64,000 bases of DNA from Ruminococcus sp. (GTDB taxonomy: Bacteria > Bacillota > Clostridia > Oscillospirales > Ruminococcaceae): NCBI GenBank assembly GCA_017471405.1, contig JAFUTK010000002.1, positions 1 through 64,000 of the forward strand, given 5' to 3'. Below are positions 9,188 to 15,886 of this stretch, one piece after another (position 1 is the stretch's first letter; every line of letters begins with the position of its first letter). The translations under genes and the position numbers were made by a program. The notes beneath the pieces were generated by a model. The model had not been told where the DNA came from and searched no databases. It was given only the letters and a program-made list of their open reading frames with translations.

Positions 9188-9394
9188 ATGGATATCACAG
9201 TAGCAGGAGTTAAGAAGACCGTCTCCGACGGTCTTACAGTGGCGCAGCTCATTGTAGACGAAAAGGTAGAGACCCCAGAGTATGTAACGGTAACGGTGAA
9301 CGATGAGTTCGTTGAGTCCGGCACCTTCGATGTGACAGTCCTGAAGGACGGGGATAACGTTGAGTTCCTTTACTTTATGGGAGGCGGCAGATAA
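9188..9394 (+). CDS. hcyS: ThiS/MoaD-like sulfur carrier with an extra C-terminal Arg (HcyS-like)
   Basis: A 68-residue beta-grasp sulfur carrier. ThiS and MoaD normally end in Gly-Gly, which is adenylated and thiocarboxylated. Here the end is FMGGGR, so the diglycine is masked by at least one residue (Arg) that must be removed. The gene for a JAMM protease follows two genes later. This matches HcyS-Ala, whose terminal residue is removed by HcyD in Wolinella. The symbol is assigned by this analogy. Its stop codon overlaps the ATG of the ThiF-like gene (TAATG). A thiamine role is less likely because no other thi genes are nearby. Confidence 0.85.
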   Translation: MDITVAGVKKTVSDGLTVAQLIVDEKVETPEYVTVTVNDEFVESGTFDVTVLKDGDNVEFLYFMGGGR

Positions 9395-10203
9395 TGGCTT
9401 TCACGAACGAACAGCTTGAACGCTACTCCCGCCACATCATCCTAAAGGAGATAGGCGTCAAGGGGCAGAAGAAGCTGATGGCCGGAAAGGTGCTGATAAT
9501 CGGTGCCGGCGGTCTGGGAGCCCCGGCTGCTATGTATCTGGCAGCGGCGGGTGTGGGCACTATCGGCATTGCCGATGCCGACGAGGTTGACCTCTCAAAC
9601 CTCCAGAGACAGATAATCCACGCGACGGCAGATGTGGGCAAGGCCAAGGTAAAATCCGCCAAGGAAACTATGGAGGCGCTCAACCCGGACGTGACCGTTA
9701 ATACCTACCGCACCTTTGTGGACAGCAGCAATATCCTGGACCTTATCAAGGACTACGATTTCATCATCGACGGGACGGATAACTTCCCCGCAAAGTTCCT
9801 AATAAACGATGCCTGTGTTATGGCGGGTAAGCCCTTTTCGCACGCCGGAATAATCCGCTTCAAGGGTCAGCTGATGACCTATGTTCCTAGGCAGGGGCCC
9901 TGCTACCGCTGCGTGTTTAAGGAGCCGCCCCCGAAGGACGCCGTTCCCACCTGCAAGCAGGCAGGCGTTGTGGGCGCTATGGGAGGCGTTATAGGCTCAT
10001 TACAGGCTATGGAGGCGGTGAAATATCTGACAGGTGCAGGCGAGCTCCTGACAGGGCACCTGCTGACCTTCGATGCGCTGAAAATGGAGTGGCATAAGAT
10101 AAAGCTGCCCGCCAATACTCACGGCTGCGCTGTCTGCGGAGACCACCCCACAATAACCTCCCTCATAGACTATGAGCAGACAGAATGTGACGGTGCGCTA
10201 TGA
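9394..10203 (+). CDS. hcyF: E1-like adenylyltransferase activating the sulfur carrier (ThiF/MoeB/HcyF family)
   Basis: ATP-dependent adenylation of the carrier C terminus. The nucleotide loop GAGGLG is at 37-42, the Mg/ATP motif DADEVDLSNLQRQ at about 61-73, the catalytic Asp in DGTDNFPAKF at about 126-135, and the zinc ligands are Cys170/Cys173 and Cys245/Cys248. Cys187 in the VPTC loop is the usual persulfide or thioester position. Length 269. It overlaps the carrier gene by one base and the protease gene by four, strong evidence for one functional unit. Confidence 0.92.
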   Translation: MAFTNEQLERYSRHIILKEIGVKGQKKLMAGKVLIIGAGGLGAPAAMYLAAAGVGTIGIADADEVDLSNLQRQIIHATADVGKAKVKSAKETMEALNPDVTVNTYRTFVDSSNILDLIKDYDFIIDGTDNFPAKFLINDACVMAGKPFSHAGIIRFKGQLMTYVPRQGPCYRCVFKEPPPKDAVPTCKQAGVVGAMGGVIGSLQAMEAVKYLTGAGELLTGHLLTFDALKMEWHKIKLPANTHGCAVCGDHPTITSLIDYEQTECDGAL

Positions 10204-10613
10204 TAACTCTGTCTAAAGCCGATTACGAAAAAATGCTTGCCCACGCTATATCCGAGCTCCCCAACGAGGCCTGCGGGCTCATCGCAGGAACAAAGCAGGG
10301 TAATGACAAGCAGATAAAAAAGGTGTACCTTCTCACCAACACCGACCATTCAAACGAGCATTTCTCACTTGACCCCAAGGAGCAGCTTGCGGCCGTCAAG
10401 GATATGAGAGCAAACGGCCTTGTGCCTCTCGGTAACTGGCATTCCCACCCGGAATCGCCCTCCCGGCCCTCCGATGAGGATAAGCGGCTTGCCTTTGACA
10501 GCACAGCCAGCTATCTTATCCTGTCCCTTATGGACAGAGAGGCTCCGGTGCTGAATTCCTTTCACGTTGAGAACAACGAAGCCAGCCGCGAGGAGCTCGT
10601 TATCGAAGAATAA
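10200..10613 (+). CDS. hcyD: JAMM/MPN+ metalloprotease (Mec+/HcyD-like)
   Basis: A zinc isopeptidase-like protease of 137 residues. All ligands of the JAMM motif are visible: Glu23 in PNEACGL, and the H-x-H-x7-S-x2-D pattern HSHPESPSRPSDED at 81-94. Relatives (Mec+ with CysO, QbsD with QbsE, HcyD with HcyS) trim residues after the diglycine of sulfur carriers or release the amino acid formed on the carrier. Here it is inferred both to unmask the Arg-capped carrier and to hydrolyse the carrier-homocysteine product. ATGA overlap with the E1-like gene; last gene before a strong terminator. Confidence 0.9.
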   Translation: MITLSKADYEKMLAHAISELPNEACGLIAGTKQGNDKQIKKVYLLTNTDHSNEHFSLDPKEQLAAVKDMRANGLVPLGNWHSHPESPSRPSDEDKRLAFDSTASYLILSLMDREAPVLNSFHVENNEASREELVIEE

Positions 10614-10622
10614 GAACATAAA

Positions 10623-10662
10623 AAGCAAAAGCGTTCAGCAGTGAGTCAGAGCGCTTTTGCTT
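10623..10662 (+). terminator. Intrinsic terminator after the hcy operon
   Basis: An 11-bp perfect stem, AAGCAAAAGCG at 10623-10633 with CGCTTTTGCTT at 10652-10662, loop of 18 bases, then a moderately T-rich tail. Confidence 0.7.
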
Positions 10663-10833
10663 ATTGTGCTTTATGCGAAAGAGGGTGAGAAAGTGGAGAC
10701 AGCCGAAAGGAAAATGCTCCTTTCTACCGTCGCTTATCTAATGCCGGCAGGACTGTTGCCGATACTGAGATAACAATAGCATAGGGTTTCCTCGTGAGAT
10801 CAACGCAGATATTCGCAAACTGGAAGTGATAAA
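10663..10833 (+). other. Leader region upstream of the TtcA-like gene
   Basis: No ORF and no recognisable riboswitch. The block AGCCGAAAGGAAAAT at 10701-10715 runs directly into AATGCTCCTT; both blocks recur in the region 15166-15232, where they are separated by about 40 bases. GGAG and CTCC around the block could pair. No clear promoter was found. Confidence 0.35.
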
Positions 10834-11697
10834 ATGGAAGTGACGAATGAAATAGAGCAGAGCATAGTAACCGAATTCCGCAGAACGGTCTGGGAGAGGT
10901 TCTTAAAGGGCATAAGGGAGTACGACCTTATAAACGAAGGCGACAGGATAGCCGTCTGCATATCCGGAGGAAAGGATTCAATGCTTATGGCGATGTGCAT
11001 GAAGCGGCTGCAAAGATATTCCAAGGTGCCCTTTGAGGCGGTGTTCCTGGTCATGGACCCGGGCTATAATGAGATAAACCGCCAGAAGATAGAGGAGAAT
11101 GCATCATTGCTGGATATCCCCATCAGAGTGTTTGAGACCAGCATTTTTGACGCCGTCGCTAAAGTTGATCAGCACCCCTGCTATCTCTGTGCCAGGATGC
11201 GCAGGGGACATCTCTACAAGACCGCAAAGGAGCTGGGCTGCAATAAGATAGCCTTGGGCCATCATTTCGACGACGTTATCGAAACTATTGTTATGGGTAT
11301 GCTTTATGGCTCACAGCTCCAGACTATGATGCCCAAGCTTCACAGCGAGCACTACGAGGGTATGCAGCTTATCCGCCCGATGTATATGGTGCGGGAGGGG
11401 GATATCATACGCTGGAAGCAGCATAACGATTTGCAGTTTATCCAGTGCGCCTGCCGTTTCACCGAAAACTGCACTATGTGCGATAACGGAGGCGGAGGCT
11501 CCAAGCGTCAGGAGGTCAAGGCTCTGCTCAAGCAGCTTCGCTCCACAGACCCTATGATAGATATGAACATATTCCGCAGCGTTGAGAATGTCAACCTGCA
11601 AACGCTGATCTCCTATCACCGCGGGGAGGAATACCACCACTTCCTTGACGGATATGATGACAGCGGGGAGGCCTCTGATGGACAGGATATATCTTGA
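10834..11697 (+). CDS. TtcA-like tRNA 2-thiocytidine synthetase family ATPase
   Basis: A PP-loop enzyme (SGGKDS at 44-49) of the TtcA/TilS superfamily that adenylates a tRNA base and inserts sulfur. TtcA-type iron-sulfur cysteines are present: Cys116-x2-Cys119 in CYLCARMRRG and a third Cys at 205 or 207 in QCACRF. LGHHFDDVIETIVMGMLYGS is the TtcA signature. Length 287. The next genes, overlapping by 20 bases, are a cysteine desulfurase and a rhodanese-TusA-DsrE fusion, so sulfur supply is encoded with it. A close paralogue lies at 36224. Which tRNA base is modified cannot be told. Confidence 0.85.
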   Translation: MEVTNEIEQSIVTEFRRTVWERFLKGIREYDLINEGDRIAVCISGGKDSMLMAMCMKRLQRYSKVPFEAVFLVMDPGYNEINRQKIEENASLLDIPIRVFETSIFDAVAKVDQHPCYLCARMRRGHLYKTAKELGCNKIALGHHFDDVIETIVMGMLYGSQLQTMMPKLHSEHYEGMQLIRPMYMVREGDIIRWKQHNDLQFIQCACRFTENCTMCDNGGGGSKRQEVKALLKQLRSTDPMIDMNIFRSVENVNLQTLISYHRGEEYHHFLDGYDDSGEASDGQDIS

Positions 11698-12802
11698 TTA
11701 CTCGGCAGACACCCCTGTCAGTGAGCAGGTGCTGTCGGTATATACCCAAACGGCGCGGGAGCTGTTTGCAAACCCCAATTCCGCTCACTCCTTTGGCAGG
11801 GCGGCAAAGGAAACGGTGGACAGGGCTCTTGAAGCTACAGCCCGGATGCTGAAGGTCAGCACGGAGGAGATAATTATCACCAGCGGCGCCAGCGAGGCTA
11901 ACAACCTTGCAGTCAAGGGAATAGCTCACGCCTCCCGCAGGCGGGGCAGACATATAGTGTCAACATTTTTAGAGCACAGCTCGGTCAGCGGAGCCCTGAC
12001 CTTTTTGCAGGAGCAGGGCTGGGAGATAGACCTTGTGAATATCCGCCCCGACGGCAGGGTAGATACGGACCACCTTAAAAGTCTGCTGCGGGAGGATACA
12101 GTGCTTTGCGCCGTCTGCGCTGTGGACAGCGAGCTGGGAACTGTTCAGCCCATAGCCGAAATAGCAGACATAATCAAGGGCTACCCGAACTGCCGCCTTC
12201 ACGTTGACGCTACACAGGCAGTCGGGAAGCTGCCGGTGAATATATCTGTTGCCGATACGGCAAGCCTGGCGCCTCACAAGCTTTACGGTTTAAAGGGCAG
12301 TGGAGTTCTCTATAAGAAGAAAGGGGTCGTGCTGGAGCCGCTTATCCACGGCGGAGCAAGCACGACGGTCTACCGCAGCGGAACCCCCGATGCCCCTGCA
12401 GCCGCAGCCCTTGCAGCGGCATTAGAGGAAGCGCTTAGAGAGCTTGACGAAAGATACCGCAGAGTTGCCGCGCTGAATTCCCTTCTGCGCGAGAGGTTTA
12501 AGAAGGAGCCGCGGATAAGGATAAACAGCCCCGAGAATGCAGTCCCTCACATACTGAACATATCTGTAAGCGGAATAAAGGGAGAGCAGATGCGCCGGCT
12601 GCTTGACGAAAGAGGAGTTTGCGTATCCGTCAAGTCCGCCTGCTCGGTGCCCAACACCCCCTCCCGGGCGGTAATGGCGGTGACCCGAGACAGAAAGAAC
12701 GCCCTCTCATCGTGGCGCATAAGCCTTTCTCATCTCACAACGGAGGAGGAGCTTGAGCGCTTCGGAGAGATACTTGACGGAATAATAAGAGAAAACAAAT
12801 AA
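11678..12802 (+). CDS. Cysteine desulfurase (NifS/IscS family)
   Basis: A class V PLP aminotransferase fold that forms a protein persulfide from cysteine. RIYLDYSADTP opens the protein (usual LDNAATTP), SGASEANNLAVKG and LHVDATQAVGK bind PLP, Lys201 in APHKLYGLKGSG is the Schiff-base lysine, and Cys322 in SACSVPNTPSR is the persulfide cysteine. The start is ATG 11678, supported by CGGGGAGG at 11664-11671, inside the last 20 bases of the TtcA-like gene. 374 residues. Asn is replaced by Tyr in the LDN motif and Pro precedes the PLP His-Lys, so it is a divergent member, probably dedicated to the neighbouring relay. Confidence 0.9.
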   Translation: MDRIYLDYSADTPVSEQVLSVYTQTARELFANPNSAHSFGRAAKETVDRALEATARMLKVSTEEIIITSGASEANNLAVKGIAHASRRRGRHIVSTFLEHSSVSGALTFLQEQGWEIDLVNIRPDGRVDTDHLKSLLREDTVLCAVCAVDSELGTVQPIAEIADIIKGYPNCRLHVDATQAVGKLPVNISVADTASLAPHKLYGLKGSGVLYKKKGVVLEPLIHGGASTTVYRSGTPDAPAAAALAAALEEALRELDERYRRVAALNSLLRERFKKEPRIRINSPENAVPHILNISVSGIKGEQMRRLLDERGVCVSVKSACSVPNTPSRAVMAVTRDRKNALSSWRISLSHLTTEEELERFGEILDGIIRENK

Positions 12803-12820
12803 GGATACGGAGAGGATACT

Positions 12821-13849
12821 ATGGAAGAAACAACTGTCAAAAGCATAACCGCAGAGGAGTTTGCGGAGCTTGACCATTCAAAATATACCCTTGTCGATCT
12901 GCGCGAAAAGGACGAGGTGCTGATAAAGCCGGTTGAGGGGGCTGTAAATATCCCCTTCTCGGGATTTCCCGGCGGTCTTTCGGAGCTGCCTCAGGATAAG
13001 ACGGTATATGTGTTCTGCCGCGAGGGCAGCTTCAGTGAAGAGGTAGTTGAAATACTCACCGACAGAGGCTACGACGCGGTAAATGTCGAGGGCGGCTACA
13101 ACGCTTACGAAAAGCTGCTGAAAAGCTCCGCCCCTATAGAGATAGACGCCAAGGGACTGAAATGCCCGGGCCCCGTTGTGAAGGTGGCCGACACCGTCAG
13201 GACACTCAAAACAGGTCAGAGCGTACACGTTCAGGCAACAGAGGACGCATTTGTCTCCGACATCGCAGTGTGGTGCGATAGGACCGGCAACAAGCTCGTC
13301 AGCCTTGAGCAGAAGAACGGAGTGATCGACGCCGTCATCAAGAAGCAGGAGCCTCCCAAAACAGAGCTCACCAAAAGACCCGACGGCAAGACCTTCGTGG
13401 TATTCAGCGGCGACCTTGACAAGACCATCGCCGCCTTCATAATGGCTAACGGTGCTGCCTCAATGGGCAGGCAGGTAACGATATTTTTCACCTTCTGGGG
13501 ACTTAATATTTTAAGAAGCCCGAAAAAGGTCAAGGTGAAAAAGAGCTTTGTGGAGAGTATGTTCGGCTTTATGATGCCCAGAGGCTCAAAGAAGCTGGGG
13601 CTTTCGCGTATGAATATGGGCGGCATGGGAGCCAAGATGATAAGAGCTGTAATGAAAAGCAAAAATGTTTCCTCCCTTGAGGAGCTGATGCAGTCAGCCA
13701 TAGACCACGGCGTGCGGCTGGTGGCCTGCCAAATGTCTATGGAGATAATGGGCATACGCCGGGAGGAGCTTATCGACGGAGTTGAGCTGGGCGGAGTGGC
13801 CACCTTTTTAGGCTCCGGCGAGCAGTCGGATATGAGCCTGTTTATCTGA
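12821..13849 (+). CDS. Sulfur-relay fusion: rhodanese - TusA - DsrE/F domains
   Basis: Three sulfur-transfer domains in one 342-residue chain. Residues about 5-100 are a rhodanese with Cys66 in VFCREGS. Residues about 105-170 are TusA-like with Cys115 in KGLKCPGPVVK. Residues about 190-342 are a DsrE/DsrF/peroxiredoxin-like domain (TFVVFSGDLDKTIAAF, TIFFTFWGLNILR, VACQMSMEIMGI). The same domains occur at the C terminus of some CoA-disulfide reductases, but here the FAD domain is absent. As the last gene after a TtcA-like enzyme and a desulfurase it probably passes persulfide sulfur to the thiolase. Good GGAGAGGA site before ATG 12821. Confidence 0.88.
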   Translation: MEETTVKSITAEEFAELDHSKYTLVDLREKDEVLIKPVEGAVNIPFSGFPGGLSELPQDKTVYVFCREGSFSEEVVEILTDRGYDAVNVEGGYNAYEKLLKSSAPIEIDAKGLKCPGPVVKVADTVRTLKTGQSVHVQATEDAFVSDIAVWCDRTGNKLVSLEQKNGVIDAVIKKQEPPKTELTKRPDGKTFVVFSGDLDKTIAAFIMANGAASMGRQVTIFFTFWGLNILRSPKKVKVKKSFVESMFGFMMPRGSKKLGLSRMNMGGMGAKMIRAVMKSKNVSSLEELMQSAIDHGVRLVACQMSMEIMGIRREELIDGVELGGVATFLGSGEQSDMSLFI

Positions 13850-13867
13850 CAATTCAATATTGAAAGC

Positions 13868-13903
13868 CAGTCCCCTTCACTTAAGTGCTGGGGACTTTTT
13901 CTT
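13868..13903 (+). terminator. Intrinsic terminator after the sulfur-relay operon
   Basis: AGTCCCC at 13869-13875 pairs with GGGGACT at 13890-13896; the loop contains a further CACTTAAGTG palindrome; a T-rich tract follows. Confidence 0.8.
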
Positions 13904-13920
13904 TTTTTGCGTTAATAATA

Positions 13921-13968
13921 TTGACGTTTGGCAAGGAGTGTGATATAATGTAGTTAGCGATTGCTAAC
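13921..13968 (+). promoter_or_regulatory. Promoter with GTTAG-N6-CTAAC operator (site 1)
   Basis: TTGACG at 13921-13926 and TATAAT at 13944-13949 are 17 bases apart. The palindrome GTTAGC-GATT-GCTAAC at 13953-13968 begins three bases after the -10, covering the expected transcription start: a classic repressor position. Matching palindromes occur at 15289, 22558 and 24579, with a variant at 24611. Confidence 0.8.
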
Positions 13969-13986
13969 AGGAAAGGAATGACTGAT

Positions 13987-14598
13987 ATGCGAAGAATAAA
14001 ATCGCTCCCGAAGGAAAAAATCGACGAGATAGCTGACCTTATCGGCGAGTCCTTCTGGGACTATCCATATGAGGAGGGGGAGGGAGGACTTAAGCCCTTC
14101 TTTCCCAGCAAGCAGGCGATGTCAGACTATATGCGCACCTTTGTGGTGGCAGGCATCGAGAGCGGCACCTTTTACAGTACCGACGGCGGGGAGGGGTATA
14201 TCCTCATCACCGATACCGAGGGCAATCACCCGGGATTTTTCAGCATCGTGAAAATGGCGAGAGGTATGAAAAAGGCAATGGGCGGCTGGAAAAAGCTGTT
14301 CGCATTTTTAAAGACCGCCAACGGCGGTGAGGAGACCTTGGAGCAGCGCCTGAAAAAGCAGAAGAAAAAGTATGTCAAGGTGGAAATGCTCATCGTCACT
14401 AAGGAGCATCAGGGGCAGGGTTATATGAGAAAGCTGCTGACCTTTGCGTTTGGAATGGCGGAGAAGAAAAACTGTCCCTGCATACTCGATACTGACGCAC
14501 AGGGCAAGTGCGACAGGTATATCCATTTGGGAATGAAGCTGGGGCAGATAAGGCAGGCAGCGGGAGTTAAGGTGTACGACCTGATCTATGAAAAGTAA
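13987..14598 (+). CDS. GNAT-family N-acetyltransferase
   Basis: A cytosolic acetyltransferase-fold protein of 203 residues. The acetyl-CoA loop appears as TKEHQGQGYMRKLL, matching the R/Q-x-x-G-x-G/A signature, followed by CILDTDAQGKCDRYIHLGM, typical of GNAT C-terminal strands. The start is taken as ATG 13987, since AAAGGA at 13973-13978 suits it better than the ATG at 13978. First gene behind operator site 1, so co-regulated with the transport island. Substrate unknown; detoxification of a small molecule handled by the island is possible. Confidence 0.8.
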   Translation: MRRIKSLPKEKIDEIADLIGESFWDYPYEEGEGGLKPFFPSKQAMSDYMRTFVVAGIESGTFYSTDGGEGYILITDTEGNHPGFFSIVKMARGMKKAMGGWKKLFAFLKTANGGEETLEQRLKKQKKKYVKVEMLIVTKEHQGQGYMRKLLTFAFGMAEKKNCPCILDTDAQGKCDRYIHLGMKLGQIRQAAGVKVYDLIYEK

Positions 14599-14635
14599 AG
14601 CGGTATGCAAAAAGAGTACAGCACAGGAGGAAAAA

Positions 14636-15133
14636 ATGAACGTTACAGTTATTATCATTGAAATGCTGGTGTTTACAGCGATATTCACAGCGGCCTGCTT
14701 TGCCACGACAAGCGGCAAGAATAATCTTCAGATAGACAACTACCCGCCGGAGATACAGGAGGAATACTTCAAGACCCATGACAGGCCTGCCCCGGCAGAG
14801 TTTTCGAGAGCCGCCGTTGTAAGGAAGGGCATTGCGGTTATTGTCTTTGCGGCAGTGCTGGTTCTTATGGCTAAGCTCGCCGGCGCGAAGGACTTTTTGC
14901 AGGGCTTTCTGTTCGCCTTCGGGATGTTGGCCTGGATAGGCATATATGACACCTTCTTTATGGATTGGGTGCTGTTTGCAAATATGAAGCGGTTCCGGCT
15001 GGAGGGTACGGAGCATATGGACAAGGAATACCACCAGAAATGGTTCCACTTAAAGGGGATGCTGACCTCAGGAATAATCATTGCGCTTATCCCTGCGGTC
15101 ATGGTAGGGCTGGTTATAATGCTGATAAATTAG
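14636..15133 (+). CDS. Membrane protein of unknown function, paralogue A
   Basis: About 165 residues with four predicted membrane segments (about 3-21, 66-84, 88-112, 142-163). I do not recognise the family. The segment FLQGFLFAFGMLAWIGIYD followed by FFMDWV and FRLEGTEHM closely parallels FLQGFAQL, GLFDRIFIDWYWV and IIEGTEDLM in the gene at 23367; the two are paralogues behind different copies of the same operator. Start ATG 14636 with AGGAGG at 14625-14630. Confidence 0.75.
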   Translation: MNVTVIIIEMLVFTAIFTAACFATTSGKNNLQIDNYPPEIQEEYFKTHDRPAPAEFSRAAVVRKGIAVIVFAAVLVLMAKLAGAKDFLQGFLFAFGMLAWIGIYDTFFMDWVLFANMKRFRLEGTEHMDKEYHQKWFHLKGMLTSGIIIALIPAVMVGLVIMLIN

Positions 15134-15165
15134 TCTGCCTGACGGCTGTGATATTAAGGAGAGCG

Positions 15166-15232
15166 AGCCGAAAGGAAAATCTTTATTTCAATATGGAGTA
15201 TTTTAAACAGAATGGAGTTGAAATGCTCCTTG
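15166..15232 (+). other. Region sharing sequence blocks with the 10701 leader
   Basis: AGCCGAAAGGAAAAT (15166-15180) is identical to 10701-10715, and AAATGCTCCTT (15221-15231) also recurs there. AAGGAG upstream and CTCCTT downstream can pair to close the segment, suggesting a structured RNA remnant. No coding signal. Confidence 0.3.
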
Positions 15233-15246
15233 GAATATGGTATTAT
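15218..15246 (+). promoter_or_regulatory. Candidate promoter upstream of the ECF S-component gene
   Basis: TTGAAA at 15218-15223 and TATTAT at 15241-15246 are 17 bases apart. The operator palindrome lies about 40 bases downstream, so repression would be by roadblock, or a weaker promoter nearer the operator is used. Confidence 0.5.
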
Positions 15247-15247
15247 C

Positions 15248-15277
15248 AAAATCGGGTCTTAAAAAAGGCTCGATTTT
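15248..15277 (+). terminator. Hairpin with T-rich tail upstream of the ECF operon
   Basis: AAATCGGGTC at 15249-15258 pairs with GGCTCGATTT at 15267-15276 (two G-T wobbles), loop TTAAAAAA, then TATTG. Probably terminates the acetyltransferase transcript. Confidence 0.55.
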
Positions 15278-15287
15278 ATTGATATTA

Positions 15288-15305
15288 GGTTAGCTATGAC
15301 TAACC
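15288..15305 (+). promoter_or_regulatory. GTTAG-N6-CTAAC operator (site 2)
   Basis: GGTTAG-CTATGA-CTAACC, a perfect 6-bp-arm palindrome with the same 6-base spacer as the other sites. It ends just before the ribosome binding site of the S-component gene. Confidence 0.7.
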
Positions 15306-15319
15306 CATAGGAGGTAATT

Positions 15320-15886
15320 ATGAAAGGAAAAGATCTTATAAACATCGGAATATTTTCGGCGATATATTTCGTCATCGTGTTTATTGTGGCGATGCTGGGC
15401 TTTATCCCGATATTTCTGCCGCTGCTGGCGGTGCTGGTGCCGATACTGGGCGGCATACCCTTTATGCTCTTTTTGACCCGCGTGAACAAGTTCGGAATGA
15501 TATGGATAATGAGCGTCATAATGGGATTGCTGATGCTGCTGACGGGTATGAGCTGGCCACCTCTTGCGGTATCGGTTGTGAGCGGGCTGCTGGCAGAGCT
15601 TGTTTACAAAAGCGGCAATTACAAGAGCTCGTTCAAGGCGGTACTTACCAGCGGAGTGTTCAGCCTGTGGATAGCTGCCAATTATCTGCCGCTGTTTTTT
15701 GCAGCAGATAAATACTGGTCTACCCGCCAGAACTTCGGTCAGGATTACATCGACACTGTAACAAAGCTGATGCCAAAATGGATGTGCCCCGTGATGTTTG
15801 TGGCGGCGTTTGTCTGCGGCATTATCGGCGGGCTGCTCGGCAAGTTCCTTTTGAAGAAGCACTTTGAAAAGGCGGGGATCGCGTGA
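15320..15886 (+). CDS. ECF transporter substrate-binding (S) component, Trep_Strep/MptaB-like
   Basis: A 188-residue integral membrane protein with about six hydrophobic segments and the N-terminal pattern KDLINIGIFSAIYFVIVF, typical of the Trep_Strep group of S components. Such S components capture a small molecule and couple to a T component and two ATPases, which are encoded at 20339 and 21079. Start ATG 15320 with AGGAGGT upstream. The substrate of this S-component group is not securely known; some streptococcal ECF systems of this kind have been tied to heme, which is only a hint here. Confidence 0.8.
   Translation: MKGKDLINIGIFSAIYFVIVFIVAMLGFIPIFLPLLAVLVPILGGIPFMLFLTRVNKFGMIWIMSVIMGLLMLLTGMSWPPLAVSVVSGLLAELVYKSGNYKSSFKAVLTSGVFSLWIAANYLPLFFAADKYWSTRQNFGQDYIDTVTKLMPKWMCPVMFVAAFVCGIIGGLLGKFLLKKHFEKAGIA

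Noticed and set aside
9188..10203. A thiamine or molybdopterin role for the ThiS/ThiF-like pair
   Set aside because: No thiG, thiH, moaE or moeA gene is nearby, the carrier is capped by Arg, and metY, sulfite reductase and a JAMM protease surround the pair.
10663..10833. A riboswitch (SAM, lysine, TPP or ykkC type) upstream of the TtcA-like gene
   Set aside because: Short resemblances (AATGCCGGC, ATAGGGTTTCC) were seen but the conserved cores of these classes are not present in order.
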